DNA from: Bacteroidales bacterium
GTDB lineage: Bacteria > Bacteroidota > Bacteroidia > Bacteroidales > UBA932
NCBI GenBank assembly: GCA_024398095.1
Contig: JAKSJK010000015.1
Span: forward strand, 1 to 38,009
Direction of reading: 5' to 3'
Length of the DNA stretch: 38,009 bases
This document shows positions 1-8,533 of this stretch, one piece after another (position 1 is the stretch's first letter; every line of letters starts with the position of its first letter). Made by a program: the position numbers and the translations under genes. Below the pieces are notes generated by a model, which was not told the origin of the DNA, did not search any database, and saw only the letters and a list, made by a program, of their open reading frames with translations.

Positions 1-466
1 AACCGAAACGCGGACTGTCGCTGATATGCATATTACGGATCTTCCACGGCGTATGAGCCTTGTATTCACCGGACCAGATCTGCTCGGGCATCAGCTGCTT
101 GAGGGTCTGTATGCCGTAGACAAATCCATTCAGTCCACTGGCTTTGATGCATACTCCACGGGTCCTCACGTCAAGTGTGTAAGCTTCATCCGCCATTGTG
201 GTGTCCAATTGGAAACGGATCTTGCCCGGACGGCGTCCTTCTGGATTTACTGCGGCCAGCTCTTCCCTGAATGTTGCGATGTAAGCCGCCGCAGCACTTC
301 CTTCCAGAGCCGCATCTACAACCACCCTGGCACCGATACAGTTGAAATGTCCGCACCTGAGGCTGACGCTTTGCGGCTGTGGGATGACTGATACTGTTGT
401 CTGTGAACAAGACACAAGGACAACGCAAGCAAGCATGGCCCCACATAAATAAAAACAGTTCTTCAT
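1..466 (-). CDS. GH20 beta-N-acetylhexosaminidase lipoprotein, N-terminal part (runs off left edge)
   Basis: About 155 codons of a secreted glycosidase are visible; the catalytic barrel lies outside the window. The start at 466 gives a lipoprotein signal peptide with lipobox L17-V-S-C20. After it comes VSVIPQPQSVSL, the usual opening of the GH20 N-terminal domain (GH20b fold), then GLNGFVYGIQTLKQLMP and PWKIRNMHISDSPRFG, the family signature at the entry to the catalytic barrel. GH20 enzymes remove terminal GlcNAc or GalNAc from glycans, and the lipobox places this one on an outer or periplasmic membrane face. It starts 3 bp after the stop of the M28 peptidase gene, so the two are very likely co-transcribed. 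The catalytic Asp-Glu pair cannot be checked here. Confidence 0.88.
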   Translation of the reverse strand, partial: MKNCFYLCGAMLACVVLVSCSQTTVSVIPQPQSVSLRCGHFNCIGARVVVDAALEGSAAAAYIATFREELAAVNPEGRRPGKIRFQLDTTMADEAYTLDVRTRGVCIKASGLNGFVYGIQTLKQLMPEQIWSGEYKAHTPWKIRNMHISDSPRFG

Positions 467-469
467 ATT

Positions 470-1909
470 CTAGAAATAATAGCTGATGCCGGCAAAAGTG
501 GTGATGGGATCGGCAGAAATTGATTTGTCGGTGAAGGCATCCGCTCCCATCATGACATTCACACTGAATCCAAGGTGTGAAATCTTCGCGCCCAGACTGA
601 AGGCAACGCCGAAGGTGTTGCGTTTGAAGTCAAAGCCTGCACCCTGCCCTTCAATCAGATAAGAGTAGAAGGCGCCGACACCGAAATAGCCTCTGGATGG
701 ACCCTGCGTCTGAAAAAGCACCTGCAGAGGCACAGTTACGGTAGAGTAGCGGAAAGGTATATTAGATGAGTAAACATCTGCAGGATCCGGAAGAGTACTG
801 TTGTTCCTTGTATATAACGCGTCTGCCCGCAAGCCGAAATGCTTGAAATTGAACTGTCCGGACACTCCGGCACCTATTGATGACCCGGACTTGGTTGTCA
901 GGCCTGACTTGGTAAAATTCATATTAGTGCCGCCAGCATATGCCGTAACCGCAGCTTCAAAGAGTCTTGACTTGCCGCTGTGTTTCTCAGCCACACGTCC
1001 GCTGCCCCTGAAAGTCGTATCGGAAGCAGCCAGTACGGTGAAATCTGCAATGTAGTCAGAAACCTTTCCAAGTCCCTGGTAATCAATAAGCTGCGGATCG
1101 TCACCAGGCTTGTGATAAGGAGATTTTGTGCCCGTGGTGACGGCCAGTGTAGGAATTCCTGCCTTTGCAAACGCCTCAGTATCTGTCGCGGTAAAGACAG
1201 AATTCTCAAACTTCTTGAGTTTAAGGTTGATGTCATCGGCTTCAGCCAGTTCACGGACAATCGACTTGCCAGATTCAATCGTACCTATGCCTTCGAGTTT
1301 CAGATAATGGCTCTTCCCGTACCATCCAACCATATCCACACTCATCATCAATTTCACCTTGCCCAGAAGTTCCTCCTTTGAAAGAAGGGAACACAAGGCT
1401 TCCGAACCGTATAGTCCAAGTTCCTCAGCATCGAAGGCGGCAATGATCACATTGCGTTTGAGTTCAGAGCCTCTTGCGATCAGTTCTCTCGCCACTTCGA
1501 TAATTGCCGCTGTGCCTGACGCATTGTCATCAGCCCCATTGAAGACCTCCCCTCTGCCATTGATTCCGAGGTGATCATAATGCGCACCGACAACGATGTA
1601 TTCGTCTGAATAACCGTTTCCAAGAATGATTCCTGCAACATCGGTATAGGTCACACCCTGACGCTGGAACTGATACTCGTACCCGTTTGTGAATAGAGGC
1701 TTGAGTCCCATCTCCGTAAACTGTCTCTCTATATAATCCCGGGCACGGGCGGCATCTGGCGAGCCTGCCTTCCTGCCTGACATATCATCCGCAGCCAAGG
1801 TATAGACATGGTCCTGGAGTCTTTCCACACGACCATTGTCACGGCTCTGCGCAAAGGAGCAGACCGGAAGCATGACGGTCAAGGCAAGCGCGATTGATCT
1901 TAATTTCAT
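470..1909 (-). CDS. M28 family zinc aminopeptidase fused to an outer-membrane beta-barrel
   Basis: 479 residues. Signal peptide 1-21 (cleavage near SFA-Q). Residues about 30-290 form an M28 peptidase: H110-x-D112, D127 in GADDNASG, the catalytic/metal pair E162-E163 in DAEELGLYGSEAL, D192 in SVDMVGW and H266 in PYHKPGDD, which is the complete two-zinc set. Residues about 313-479 are different: alternating hydrophobic strands rich in Gly, Tyr and Phe, ending in SYYF with a terminal Phe as in outer-membrane barrels (PorT/OMP_b-brl type, roughly eight strands). M28 enzymes are usually about 300-450 residues without such a barrel. I infer an exopeptidase anchored in the outer membrane by its own C-terminal barrel. 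It has its own promoter upstream and is followed closely by the GH20 gene. Confidence 0.9.
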   Translation of the reverse strand: MKLRSIALALTVMLPVCSFAQSRDNGRVERLQDHVYTLAADDMSGRKAGSPDAARARDYIERQFTEMGLKPLFTNGYEYQFQRQGVTYTDVAGIILGNGYSDEYIVVGAHYDHLGINGRGEVFNGADDNASGTAAIIEVARELIARGSELKRNVIIAAFDAEELGLYGSEALCSLLSKEELLGKVKLMMSVDMVGWYGKSHYLKLEGIGTIESGKSIVRELAEADDINLKLKKFENSVFTATDTEAFAKAGIPTLAVTTGTKSPYHKPGDDPQLIDYQGLGKVSDYIADFTVLAASDTTFRGSGRVAEKHSGKSRLFEAAVTAYAGGTNMNFTKSGLTTKSGSSIGAGVSGQFNFKHFGLRADALYTRNNSTLPDPADVYSSNIPFRYSTVTVPLQVLFQTQGPSRGYFGVGAFYSYLIEGQGAGFDFKRNTFGVAFSLGAKISHLGFSVNVMMGADAFTDKSISADPITTFAGISYYF

Positions 1910-1940
1910 TTTTATACTGTTAATTATTACAAACTACACA

Positions 1941-1972
1941 CAAAGATATGCGTTTGTTTGCAATAATAGCAA
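1941..1972 (-). promoter_or_regulatory. Bacteroidetes-type promoter of the M28-GH20 unit
   Basis: Minus-strand TATCTTTG (1948-1941) matches the Bacteroidetes -7 consensus TAnnTTTG. A TTGC at 1972-1969 lies 20 bases upstream, the right distance for the -33 box (consensus TTTG, one mismatch). The expected start of transcription is about 25 nt before the M28 start codon. The 81-bp gap 1910-1990 holds nothing else that I can see, and no terminator for the receptor gene. Confidence 0.65.
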
Positions 1973-1990
1973 CATATGGCCTAGTCGGAA

Positions 1991-4456
1991 CTACTTGCCG
2001 GCTCCGAAGCCGCTGCCGCCAAGGCGCGAAGACTCTTCGAGACTGCCGACCTTGCGGTATTTGGTGCGCTGTGCCTGGCCGAAGTTCCACTGGAGACCTA
2101 ACTTGACCTTCTGCATCAGGAACCTCTGGTTCATGACCGAGTTTAGGACGCCTTCCTGGGCAGGAATCATAGTAATGTCTTCCCTCATGGTTCTGAACAG
2201 GTCGTTGACACTCAATGAAAGAACAAGCTTGTTGTCCAGCAGGTTCTTCTTCACAGCAAGATTGCTCAGATACAATGGATGCATCTTGAAATAGCCCCAG
2301 CTGATTGGCGAACGGTAGGTGAAGTCCGCCTGGATCTTCCAGTCCTGAGGCAGCAGGAAACTGAAATCCGTGTAGACCTGCGCAGTCCAGCTGGTATTGC
2401 GGGAATTATCGTAAGCCTTGTTATCCATCATCATACCTGTCACATTGAAGGTCCACATGAGCCACTTGGTCACCGGCAGGGCGGAAACTGCAAAATTCGC
2501 ATATGCGGACTGACTGTTTCCGAAGTTGCTCCAGACCAGATACTGGTCGCCGTTAGGCTCGTAGGTAGGAGTCTGATTGATCATATTCTGGGTGTAGTCA
2601 TAGCCCAGTGTGAATGACAGGTAACTGAGGAATACGGAAGTAGCAGAGACTGAATGTGAGAACTGCGGAAGGAGATCCGGATTGCCCTTGGTAAAACTGT
2701 GCGCATCCGCAAATTCGATAGCCGGATTGAGGGCATAATAGCCAGGGCGGCGGATCCTGCGGGTATAATTCACGGAAAGCATGAATTTCTGTGACGGGTT
2801 GTAGCCCAGATAGAAAGTCGGGAAGAGATTGAAGTAGTTGCGGCTGGTCTTCTCCCCTGCCGACTTCCAGTCGCCGGCAGAATGGGTGAATTCGCCGCGC
2901 AGCCCGAGCTTCATGCTAACCTGGGGATGGAGCTGCTTGGCCGCACTCACATACAGGGCCGCAACATGCTCATTGTAGCTGAAGTCGTTCCTGCTGTCAG
3001 GCATTCCTGTCTCTGTGCTGAGCATCTCATTGTCGGTCATGGACAGCGAGTACTTTCCGCCGGCCTCCAGCATGGCATTCTTCCAGAAAACGGTCTGGTA
3101 GTCCACCTTGGCCGAATAGATGTTTACACTTGCATCGTTGTCCACATCTCTGCGTCTCCAGACCACATCCGGCTGACCGGTCACATAGGCAAACTCATTG
3201 ACCAGATTATCCTTGCGGTTATTTGTTCGGTAATAATCGAGGTTGGCAGTCAGTTCGGAAGCCTTGGTCTCGTCGAAGATATGGGTATAATTGACATTTC
3301 CGCTCGCCTGAATGTCGCGGCTTCGGTTGTCAGTCAAGGAACTGGATGAGCTAAGCTGCATGCCGTTGAGATACTGGCTGGACCAGCTGGCGTAGCCGTC
3401 GCCACCCACAGTGTGCATGCCGCCCCAGTTGCCAGGCACGGAAACGATCATACCGAAAGTGTTCTTGTCGTCGATGAACCAATCGTTGCCGAGCTTTATG
3501 TTCATATTGGTATAGCCGTAGTTGAGCAGAGAAGCAGTCTTCTGCTGAAGCCTGCCGGCTGCACTGTCCATCTCGAGTTCGGTGTCGAAATCGAAAAGTA
3601 TGTCCTCGTGGCCGGTATAGAGATTCAGGAAGGTATTGGTATTCCTGCCACGGTAATTCAGATTGGCATATGCACTGCCGGAAAACTGTGTACGGTCGTA
3701 CTCTTCAAAGTACATACCGCCTCCATCGATGCCGACGGTACCGTTGAAGCCGGCCATGAAGTTGCGTTTGGTCTTGATGTTGATGATACCACCCTGGCCC
3801 TCGGCGTCATACTTTGAAGACGGGTTTGCCATCAGTTCGAACTTCTCGATGCTGGAGCCGTCGGTGGAGCGAAGCAGGGCCTCCAGGCTTTTGCCGTCCA
3901 GATGTGATGGTCTGCCGTCGATCCACACGCTCACCTGCTTTCCGTTGAGCATGATGTTGCCGTCTTTATCCACCGTCACACCGGGAGCCTTCTTGACAAG
4001 GTCCAGAGCAGTGTTTCCCTGGGCGAAAGCGCTCTGTGACACATTCATCACTATCTTGTCCACCTTCATCTCCACGAGACTCTGACGGGAGGTAAGGACG
4101 GCGCCCTCGAGCATCCGGGCGTCCTCTGTCAAGGTTATAAGCGGCAGTTCCGTAGACGGAGCCACCAAAGTAGCAGCGATTGTCTCGGTTCCATACCCGA
4201 TCAAGGATGCCTGCACGAGATAATCCCCCGCAGGTGCAGTAAATGAATAGGTACCATCCTCAAGAGCCGCTGTACCGGTAACTATGGTACTGTCAGCCTT
4301 CATCAAGGCCACGGTTGCAAAACCGAGAGCCTCCCCTTTCGCGTCACATACGCGCCCCTTCACCTGCACCGTCGACTGACGTGCGGCATTCAAAGAAACC
4401 GGGCTGCCGAAAGCAGCAACCACGGCTATTGCGATAACATAAAATATCTTTTTCAT
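1991..4456 (-). CDS. TonB-dependent-receptor-like outer-membrane beta-barrel protein
   Basis: 821 residues. Signal peptide about 1-24; a carboxypeptidase-regulatory-like Ig domain about 30-115 (VKGRVCDAKGEALGFATV); a plug domain about 120-230 with ALDLVKKAPGVTVD, VWIDGRPSHLDG and the conserved IEKFELMANPSSKYDAEGQG, GGIINIKTK; then a long barrel with the OMP_b-brl_3 features NYTRRIRRPGYYALNP and FTKGNPDLLPQ. The last barrel strand (KLGLQWNFG) is followed by a tail with SLEESSRLGGSG, typical of this family, so the protein appears complete. There is no SusD partner, so it is not a classical polysaccharide-utilisation pair; substrate unknown. It lies 51 bp after the ABC ATPase gene and may share its transcript. 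A perfect 8-bp inverted repeat overlaps its start codon (separate entry). Confidence 0.92.
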   Translation of the reverse strand: MKKIFYVIAIAVVAAFGSPVSLNAARQSTVQVKGRVCDAKGEALGFATVALMKADSTIVTGTAALEDGTYSFTAPAGDYLVQASLIGYGTETIAATLVAPSTELPLITLTEDARMLEGAVLTSRQSLVEMKVDKIVMNVSQSAFAQGNTALDLVKKAPGVTVDKDGNIMLNGKQVSVWIDGRPSHLDGKSLEALLRSTDGSSIEKFELMANPSSKYDAEGQGGIINIKTKRNFMAGFNGTVGIDGGGMYFEEYDRTQFSGSAYANLNYRGRNTNTFLNLYTGHEDILFDFDTELEMDSAAGRLQQKTASLLNYGYTNMNIKLGNDWFIDDKNTFGMIVSVPGNWGGMHTVGGDGYASWSSQYLNGMQLSSSSSLTDNRSRDIQASGNVNYTHIFDETKASELTANLDYYRTNNRKDNLVNEFAYVTGQPDVVWRRRDVDNDASVNIYSAKVDYQTVFWKNAMLEAGGKYSLSMTDNEMLSTETGMPDSRNDFSYNEHVAALYVSAAKQLHPQVSMKLGLRGEFTHSAGDWKSAGEKTSRNYFNLFPTFYLGYNPSQKFMLSVNYTRRIRRPGYYALNPAIEFADAHSFTKGNPDLLPQFSHSVSATSVFLSYLSFTLGYDYTQNMINQTPTYEPNGDQYLVWSNFGNSQSAYANFAVSALPVTKWLMWTFNVTGMMMDNKAYDNSRNTSWTAQVYTDFSFLLPQDWKIQADFTYRSPISWGYFKMHPLYLSNLAVKKNLLDNKLVLSLSVNDLFRTMREDITMIPAQEGVLNSVMNQRFLMQKVKLGLQWNFGQAQRTKYRKVGSLEESSRLGGSGFGAGK

Positions 4457-4493
4457 TGCGTCTTTTTCTGTTGTAACACACCAATAGACGCAA
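4456..4493 (-). promoter_or_regulatory. Inverted repeat overlapping the receptor start codon
   Basis: On the minus strand TTGCGTCT (4493-4486) and AGACGCAA (4463-4456) form a perfect 8-bp inverted repeat with a 22-nt loop. The last A of the second arm is the first base of the receptor ATG. A hairpin here would hide the ribosome landing zone of the 821-residue barrel gene. I see no TAnnTTTG box in the 51-bp gap, so transcription probably arrives from the gene upstream. A regulatory role is inference. Confidence 0.4.
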
Positions 4494-4507
4494 GAAATCC
4501 TGATTTG

Positions 4508-5932
4508 CTACAAAATATTCTTCTGCAAAATAAGATGGTGGTCGATGCAGTCCGGCATCTCGTCGAGGTAATGCGTGACCATGATGAGGGTCTTGTCCGG
4601 ATTTTCAGTAAAGTAAGAGTCCAGGAAACTGCGTACAAAAGCCTTGCGGTTGTCATCCAGACCATGCATAGGCTCATCCAGGATCAGCAGCGGCGGTTCT
4701 TTCACAAAAGCGCGTGCAAGCAGGCACAGGCGCTGCTCTCCGCTGGAAATCTGCATAAAGCTGCGTCCTTCCAGTTCTGCGATGCCGAAACGCTCCATCC
4801 ACCTGCGCGCAATCTCCATATCAGCCTCTGAAGGCGGAAAATAGAGACCCGCGCGGTCATAAAGGCCGCTGGCCACTATCAGCTCGGTAGGCATGTCCTT
4901 GCTGTAGGCGCGGTGCATCTCCGGGCTCACATAGCCGATATGCTTCTTGATGTCCCAGATGCTCTCGCCAGTTCCCCTCTTGCGACCGAAAAGCTCTATG
5001 TCGCAGGCATAGGCCTGAGGATTGTCGGCACAGACCAGACTCAGCAGAGTACTCTTGCCGCAGCCGTTCTGACCGCTCAGTATCCAATGCTCACCCTGAC
5101 GCACAGTCAGGTTAAGATCCTTCAAGATGGTGCGGGAGCCGTAGCGTATAGATATATTATTGAACTTCACCACATTGGCACGGTTCTCATCCACCGGTGC
5201 TTCAACTATCTGCCGTTCATCTGAAGCCTTCTCTGAAGGCACGAAAGGCAACTTAGGACCCACTGTCAGGCCGTCCACCTCGACAACATGGGTAATGAAG
5301 GAAGGGATCTCATCCCTGCGGCTGACCACCAGGATAACCGACAGTCCCTTCCTGGTCAGGTCTGCCAGAAGCTCCGAAAGCTGGCTGCGGGTGTCCACAT
5401 CCAGTCCGAGGAACGGATTGTCTATGATGAGCAGGCTAGGAGCCGTGATGAGCAGCTTGATCAGCTGCATCTTGCGCAGCTCGCCGCTCGAAAGGGAAAT
5501 CACATACTTGTCCAGGGAATCTCTCAGTCCGAAGGCATCCACCAGCGAATCCACATCGGCTCCGGCAGTGCGGTACTCGTCGAGGACCTTCCCTGCGGTC
5601 GGGGTGAACTCAGGGTCTATCTCTGCCTGGTTCCAGCGCTGCTGGTAGTAATAGCCGGCGTCGGCGATGCCATAAGAATCCCTGAAGGTGATATACTTTA
5701 TATTATCACTTACATACTTGTGGGCGGAGCCGCTGAAGTCGTAGGTGATGCTGCCACCAGGTTTCAGGCGGTGGCGGCCTGTAATTATCTCGACAAAGCG
5801 GGTCTTGCCGGCGCCGTTCGGGCCGTAGATGGCAATCTGCTCGCCTTCACATAACGAAAAGTTGACGGGCTGCGCCATCTGGTAGCGTCCATCCGTCAAC
5901 TGTCCGTTCTGTATGTCAATAATCTTTCGCAT
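4508..5932 (-). CDS. Twin-domain ABC ATPase (ModF/PhrA-like), soluble
   Basis: 474 residues with two nucleotide-binding domains and no membrane segment. NBD1: Walker A GPNGAGKT (37-44), signature LSSGE (147-151), Walker B LLIID (167-171). NBD1 looks degenerate: the catalytic Glu after Walker B is Asn172 and the H-loop His is Arg205 (VVSRRDE). NBD2 is canonical: GQNGCGKS (287-294), ISSGEQ (396-401), LILDE with E420, and H454 (VTHYLDE). The layout matches the ModF/PhrA type of tandem ATPase rather than ABC-F translation factors, which carry a characteristic linker. No permease gene is nearby. Its ATG directly follows the stop of the LeuA-like gene with no spacer, so it is part of the ilv transcript. 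The physiological substrate or partner cannot be told. Confidence 0.85.
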   Translation of the reverse strand: MRKIIDIQNGQLTDGRYQMAQPVNFSLCEGEQIAIYGPNGAGKTRFVEIITGRHRLKPGGSITYDFSGSAHKYVSDNIKYITFRDSYGIADAGYYYQQRWNQAEIDPEFTPTAGKVLDEYRTAGADVDSLVDAFGLRDSLDKYVISLSSGELRKMQLIKLLITAPSLLIIDNPFLGLDVDTRSQLSELLADLTRKGLSVILVVSRRDEIPSFITHVVEVDGLTVGPKLPFVPSEKASDERQIVEAPVDENRANVVKFNNISIRYGSRTILKDLNLTVRQGEHWILSGQNGCGKSTLLSLVCADNPQAYACDIELFGRKRGTGESIWDIKKHIGYVSPEMHRAYSKDMPTELIVASGLYDRAGLYFPPSEADMEIARRWMERFGIAELEGRSFMQISSGEQRLCLLARAFVKEPPLLILDEPMHGLDDNRKAFVRSFLDSYFTENPDKTLIMVTHYLDEMPDCIDHHLILQKNIL

Positions 5933-7465
5933 CTAGTACTCGAGATTCTCCACGATGTTGAGCATCTTGAGGGTAGCCTTGATGGCGGCCTCAGTCTGGT
6001 CGGAATCCACACCGCGGGTACGGAAATGATGCTCCCCGCTCTCCCAGGAGATGGAAGTCACGACGAGGGCATCGGTCTTGCCGCCGGCCGGAATCGAAAC
6101 GCGGTAGTCAGCAAGGCGCGGAAGTTCGCGGCCGAGACCGGCATAAATCTTCCTCACAGCCTTCATGAAGGCGTCGTACTGACCGTCTCCCACACAGGAA
6201 TCCTCGTACTGCCTGCCGTTGATTTCGATCTTCACCACAGCCACAGGATGCATGCCCCTGGCGAGCTGCAGAGTGTAATTGATGATGTGGATGCGGTCAT
6301 GGGCAGCACTGTAGCCCCCTTTGAGCACATCGGCGATGATGAAAGGAAGGTCCTCCTTGGTGAGGTTCTCCTTCTTGTCACCAAGCTCCACTACCCTGTC
6401 GGTCACAAGCTTGACCTGCTCCGGAGTGAGGGTGATGCCGAGTTCGTCGAGGTTCGCGATGATATTGGCCTTGCCGCTGGTCTTGCCCAGGGCATACTCG
6501 CGCGTTCTGCCGAAGCGCTCCGGCATGAGCGGGTTCATGTAGAGTTTGCCCTTGCGGTCGCCATCTGCGTGGACTCCGCTGCTCTGGGTGAAGACGGCAT
6601 CGCCAACAAGAGGCTTGTTGTCTGGAATCCTGATGCCGGAAATGCTCTCCACATACTTGCAGACGTGGTTCAGCTTTGCCTCGACAAGGCTGTTGCCGAC
6701 CTTCAGATGATCGTTGAGCACGGCCACCACCGAAGCCAGAGGCGTATTGCCCGTCCTCTCTCCGAGGCCGTTCACGGTCGTATGGAGACCGGAGAAGCCA
6801 GCCTTTGCGGCCATATAGGTATTTGCTGCCGCCAGGTCGTAGTCATTATGACCGTGGAAGTCGAACATCAGATCCGGGTAGCGCTCCACCATTGCGGAAC
6901 ACAGTTCGAAGGTCTGGTCCGGATTCAGGATACCTAAAGTATCCGGGCACATGAAACGGCGTATGCCGCTGTCTTTCAACACATCTACCAGTCCGAAGAC
7001 ATAGTCGCGTGAAGACAGCATGCCGTTGGACCAGTCCTCCAGATAGAGGTTGCAGGACATGCCCTTCGAAGTGGCGTATTCCACCACGGAAAGTATGTCG
7101 GCGGCGTGCTGGGCCGGAGTCTTCTTCAACTGTTTGGTAACATGGAGCAGACTGCCCTTCGCGAGGATGTTGATCACCCTGCAGCCGCAGTCATATATCC
7201 AGTCCACAGACCTGTTGCCGTCTACGAAACCGAGAGCCTCGATGGCGTCGATATATCCATTGGACGCAGCCCAGGTGCATATTTTTTCAAGAGCAGCCTT
7301 CTCGCCGGCGGACACGCGTGACGATGCGACCTCGAGACGGTTGACCTTGAGTTCGCAAAGCAGCAGACGCGCGATGGCGAGCTTCTCGTCCGGGTTGAAC
7401 GAGATGCCCGCCGTCTGTTCGCCGTCGCGGAGTGTGGTGTCAAGTATTTCTACCGACTGCCTCAT
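5933..7465 (-). CDS. 2-isopropylmalate/citramalate synthase family enzyme with regulatory domain
   Basis: 510 residues of the DRE-TIM metallolyase family, which condenses acetyl-CoA with a 2-oxo acid. Catalytic barrel 1-280: LRDGEQ (R13, D14), metal ligands H204 and H206 in FHGHND, and GLGERTGNT (N240). Residues about 395-505 are the LeuA C-terminal regulatory (dimer) domain that binds the feedback amino acid. If it uses 2-oxoisovalerate it is LeuA and starts leucine synthesis; if it uses pyruvate it is CimA and feeds isoleucine synthesis. leuB, leuC and leuD are absent and the neighbours are all ilv genes, so context does not decide; I leave the symbol empty. The start codon immediately follows the ilvC stop. 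Confidence 0.9.
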   Translation of the reverse strand: MRQSVEILDTTLRDGEQTAGISFNPDEKLAIARLLLCELKVNRLEVASSRVSAGEKAALEKICTWAASNGYIDAIEALGFVDGNRSVDWIYDCGCRVINILAKGSLLHVTKQLKKTPAQHAADILSVVEYATSKGMSCNLYLEDWSNGMLSSRDYVFGLVDVLKDSGIRRFMCPDTLGILNPDQTFELCSAMVERYPDLMFDFHGHNDYDLAAANTYMAAKAGFSGLHTTVNGLGERTGNTPLASVVAVLNDHLKVGNSLVEAKLNHVCKYVESISGIRIPDNKPLVGDAVFTQSSGVHADGDRKGKLYMNPLMPERFGRTREYALGKTSGKANIIANLDELGITLTPEQVKLVTDRVVELGDKKENLTKEDLPFIIADVLKGGYSAAHDRIHIINYTLQLARGMHPVAVVKIEINGRQYEDSCVGDGQYDAFMKAVRKIYAGLGRELPRLADYRVSIPAGGKTDALVVTSISWESGEHHFRTRGVDSDQTEAAIKATLKMLNIVENLEY

Positions 7466-8515
7466 TTATTTCTTGAGATTCTCAGGGCGGAGCTGACGCA
7501 CAACTGCGCCGGTACGCCACATTTCGCTCTCACGGAGTGCCTTGAGCTCAGCCTCGAGGCCATCACGATAGTCTGGCTTTGAGTTGGCGTCGATGGAGAT
7601 CTGAGCCTCGTTGCCGGTCTTCACGCTCATGTAGAGCCACTGGCAGATAGGCTTGATCGCATCGTGGAAGCGAGGATACCAGTCGAGGGCACCGCGCTGT
7701 GCGGTGGTAGAGCAGTTTGCATACATCCAGTCCATACCCTTTGCTGCGAAGAGCGGCATAAGGGACTGAGTGAGCTCCTCTACGGTCTCGTTGAATGCCT
7801 CTGAAGGAGTGTGGCCATTCTCGCGGAGCACCTCGTACTGTGCGAGGAGGAGGCCCTGGATGGCGCCCATGAGGGAGCCGCGCTCACCGGTGAGGTCTGA
7901 GGTAGCCTCACGCTGGAAGGTGGTCTCGAAGAGGTAGCCTGAACCGATACCGATGCCGAGTGCAAGGGTCTTGTCCATTGCATTGCCGGAAACGTTCTGG
8001 TAAACTGCGAACGAAGAGTTGATGCCGCGGCCCTCGAGGAAGAGGCTGCGTACAGTGGTGCCTGAACCCTTAGGAGCGACCATGATCACATCGATGTCTG
8101 CAGGAGGAACGCAACCGGTGCGGTCGTTCCAGGTAATTGCGAAACCGTGTGAGAAGTAGAGGGTCTTGCCTGGGGTGAGGTATGGCTTGATAGTCGGCCA
8201 TACTGACATTACAGCTGCATCAGAAAGAAGGCACATGATGATGGTACCCTTCTGGCAGGCCTCCTCGATGCCGAAGAGGGTCTCGCCCGGTACCCATCCG
8301 TCTGCAACGGCCTTCTCATAGGTCTTGCCCGGACGCTGTCCAACGATTACATTGAAGCCATTGTCACGGAGGTTGAGTGACTGGCCAGGACCCTGCACAC
8401 CGTAGCCGATGACTGCGATGGTCTCGTCCTTGAGGATTTCACGTGCTTTCTCAACTGGGAATTCTTCGCGGGTAACGACGGTCTCGTCGACTCCGCCAAA
8501 ATTGATTGTTGCCAT
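7466..8515 (-). CDS. ilvC: Ketol-acid reductoisomerase
   Basis: 349 residues, close to the usual class I length. It converts acetolactate or acetohydroxybutyrate to the dihydroxy acid with NADPH and Mg2+, the second common step of valine, leucine and isoleucine synthesis. The N-terminal Rossmann motif is GYGVQGPGQSLNLRDNG, followed by GQRPGKTY whose Arg fits NADPH preference. The C-terminal knotted domain has the Mg-binding DLTGERGSLMG and a conserved ETVEELTQ. It lies 18 bp after ilvN and abuts the LeuA/CimA-like gene. Family assignment is secure. Confidence 0.98.
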   Translation of the reverse strand: MATINFGGVDETVVTREEFPVEKAREILKDETIAVIGYGVQGPGQSLNLRDNGFNVIVGQRPGKTYEKAVADGWVPGETLFGIEEACQKGTIIMCLLSDAAVMSVWPTIKPYLTPGKTLYFSHGFAITWNDRTGCVPPADIDVIMVAPKGSGTTVRSLFLEGRGINSSFAVYQNVSGNAMDKTLALGIGIGSGYLFETTFQREATSDLTGERGSLMGAIQGLLLAQYEVLRENGHTPSEAFNETVEELTQSLMPLFAAKGMDWMYANCSTTAQRGALDWYPRFHDAIKPICQWLYMSVKTGNEAQISIDANSKPDYRDGLEAELKALRESEMWRTGAVVRQLRPENLKK

Positions 8516-8533
8516 AAGTTTTAAGTTTATATA

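Noticed and set aside
186-446. 86-codon minus-strand open frame at the left edge
   Set aside because: It is a shifted frame of the GH20 lipoprotein gene; the frame from 466 gives the lipobox and GH20 motifs.
6026-6937. Plus-strand open frame (about 303 codons) opposite the LeuA/CimA-like gene
   Set aside because: Shadow of a confident gene, no domain and no expression signal.
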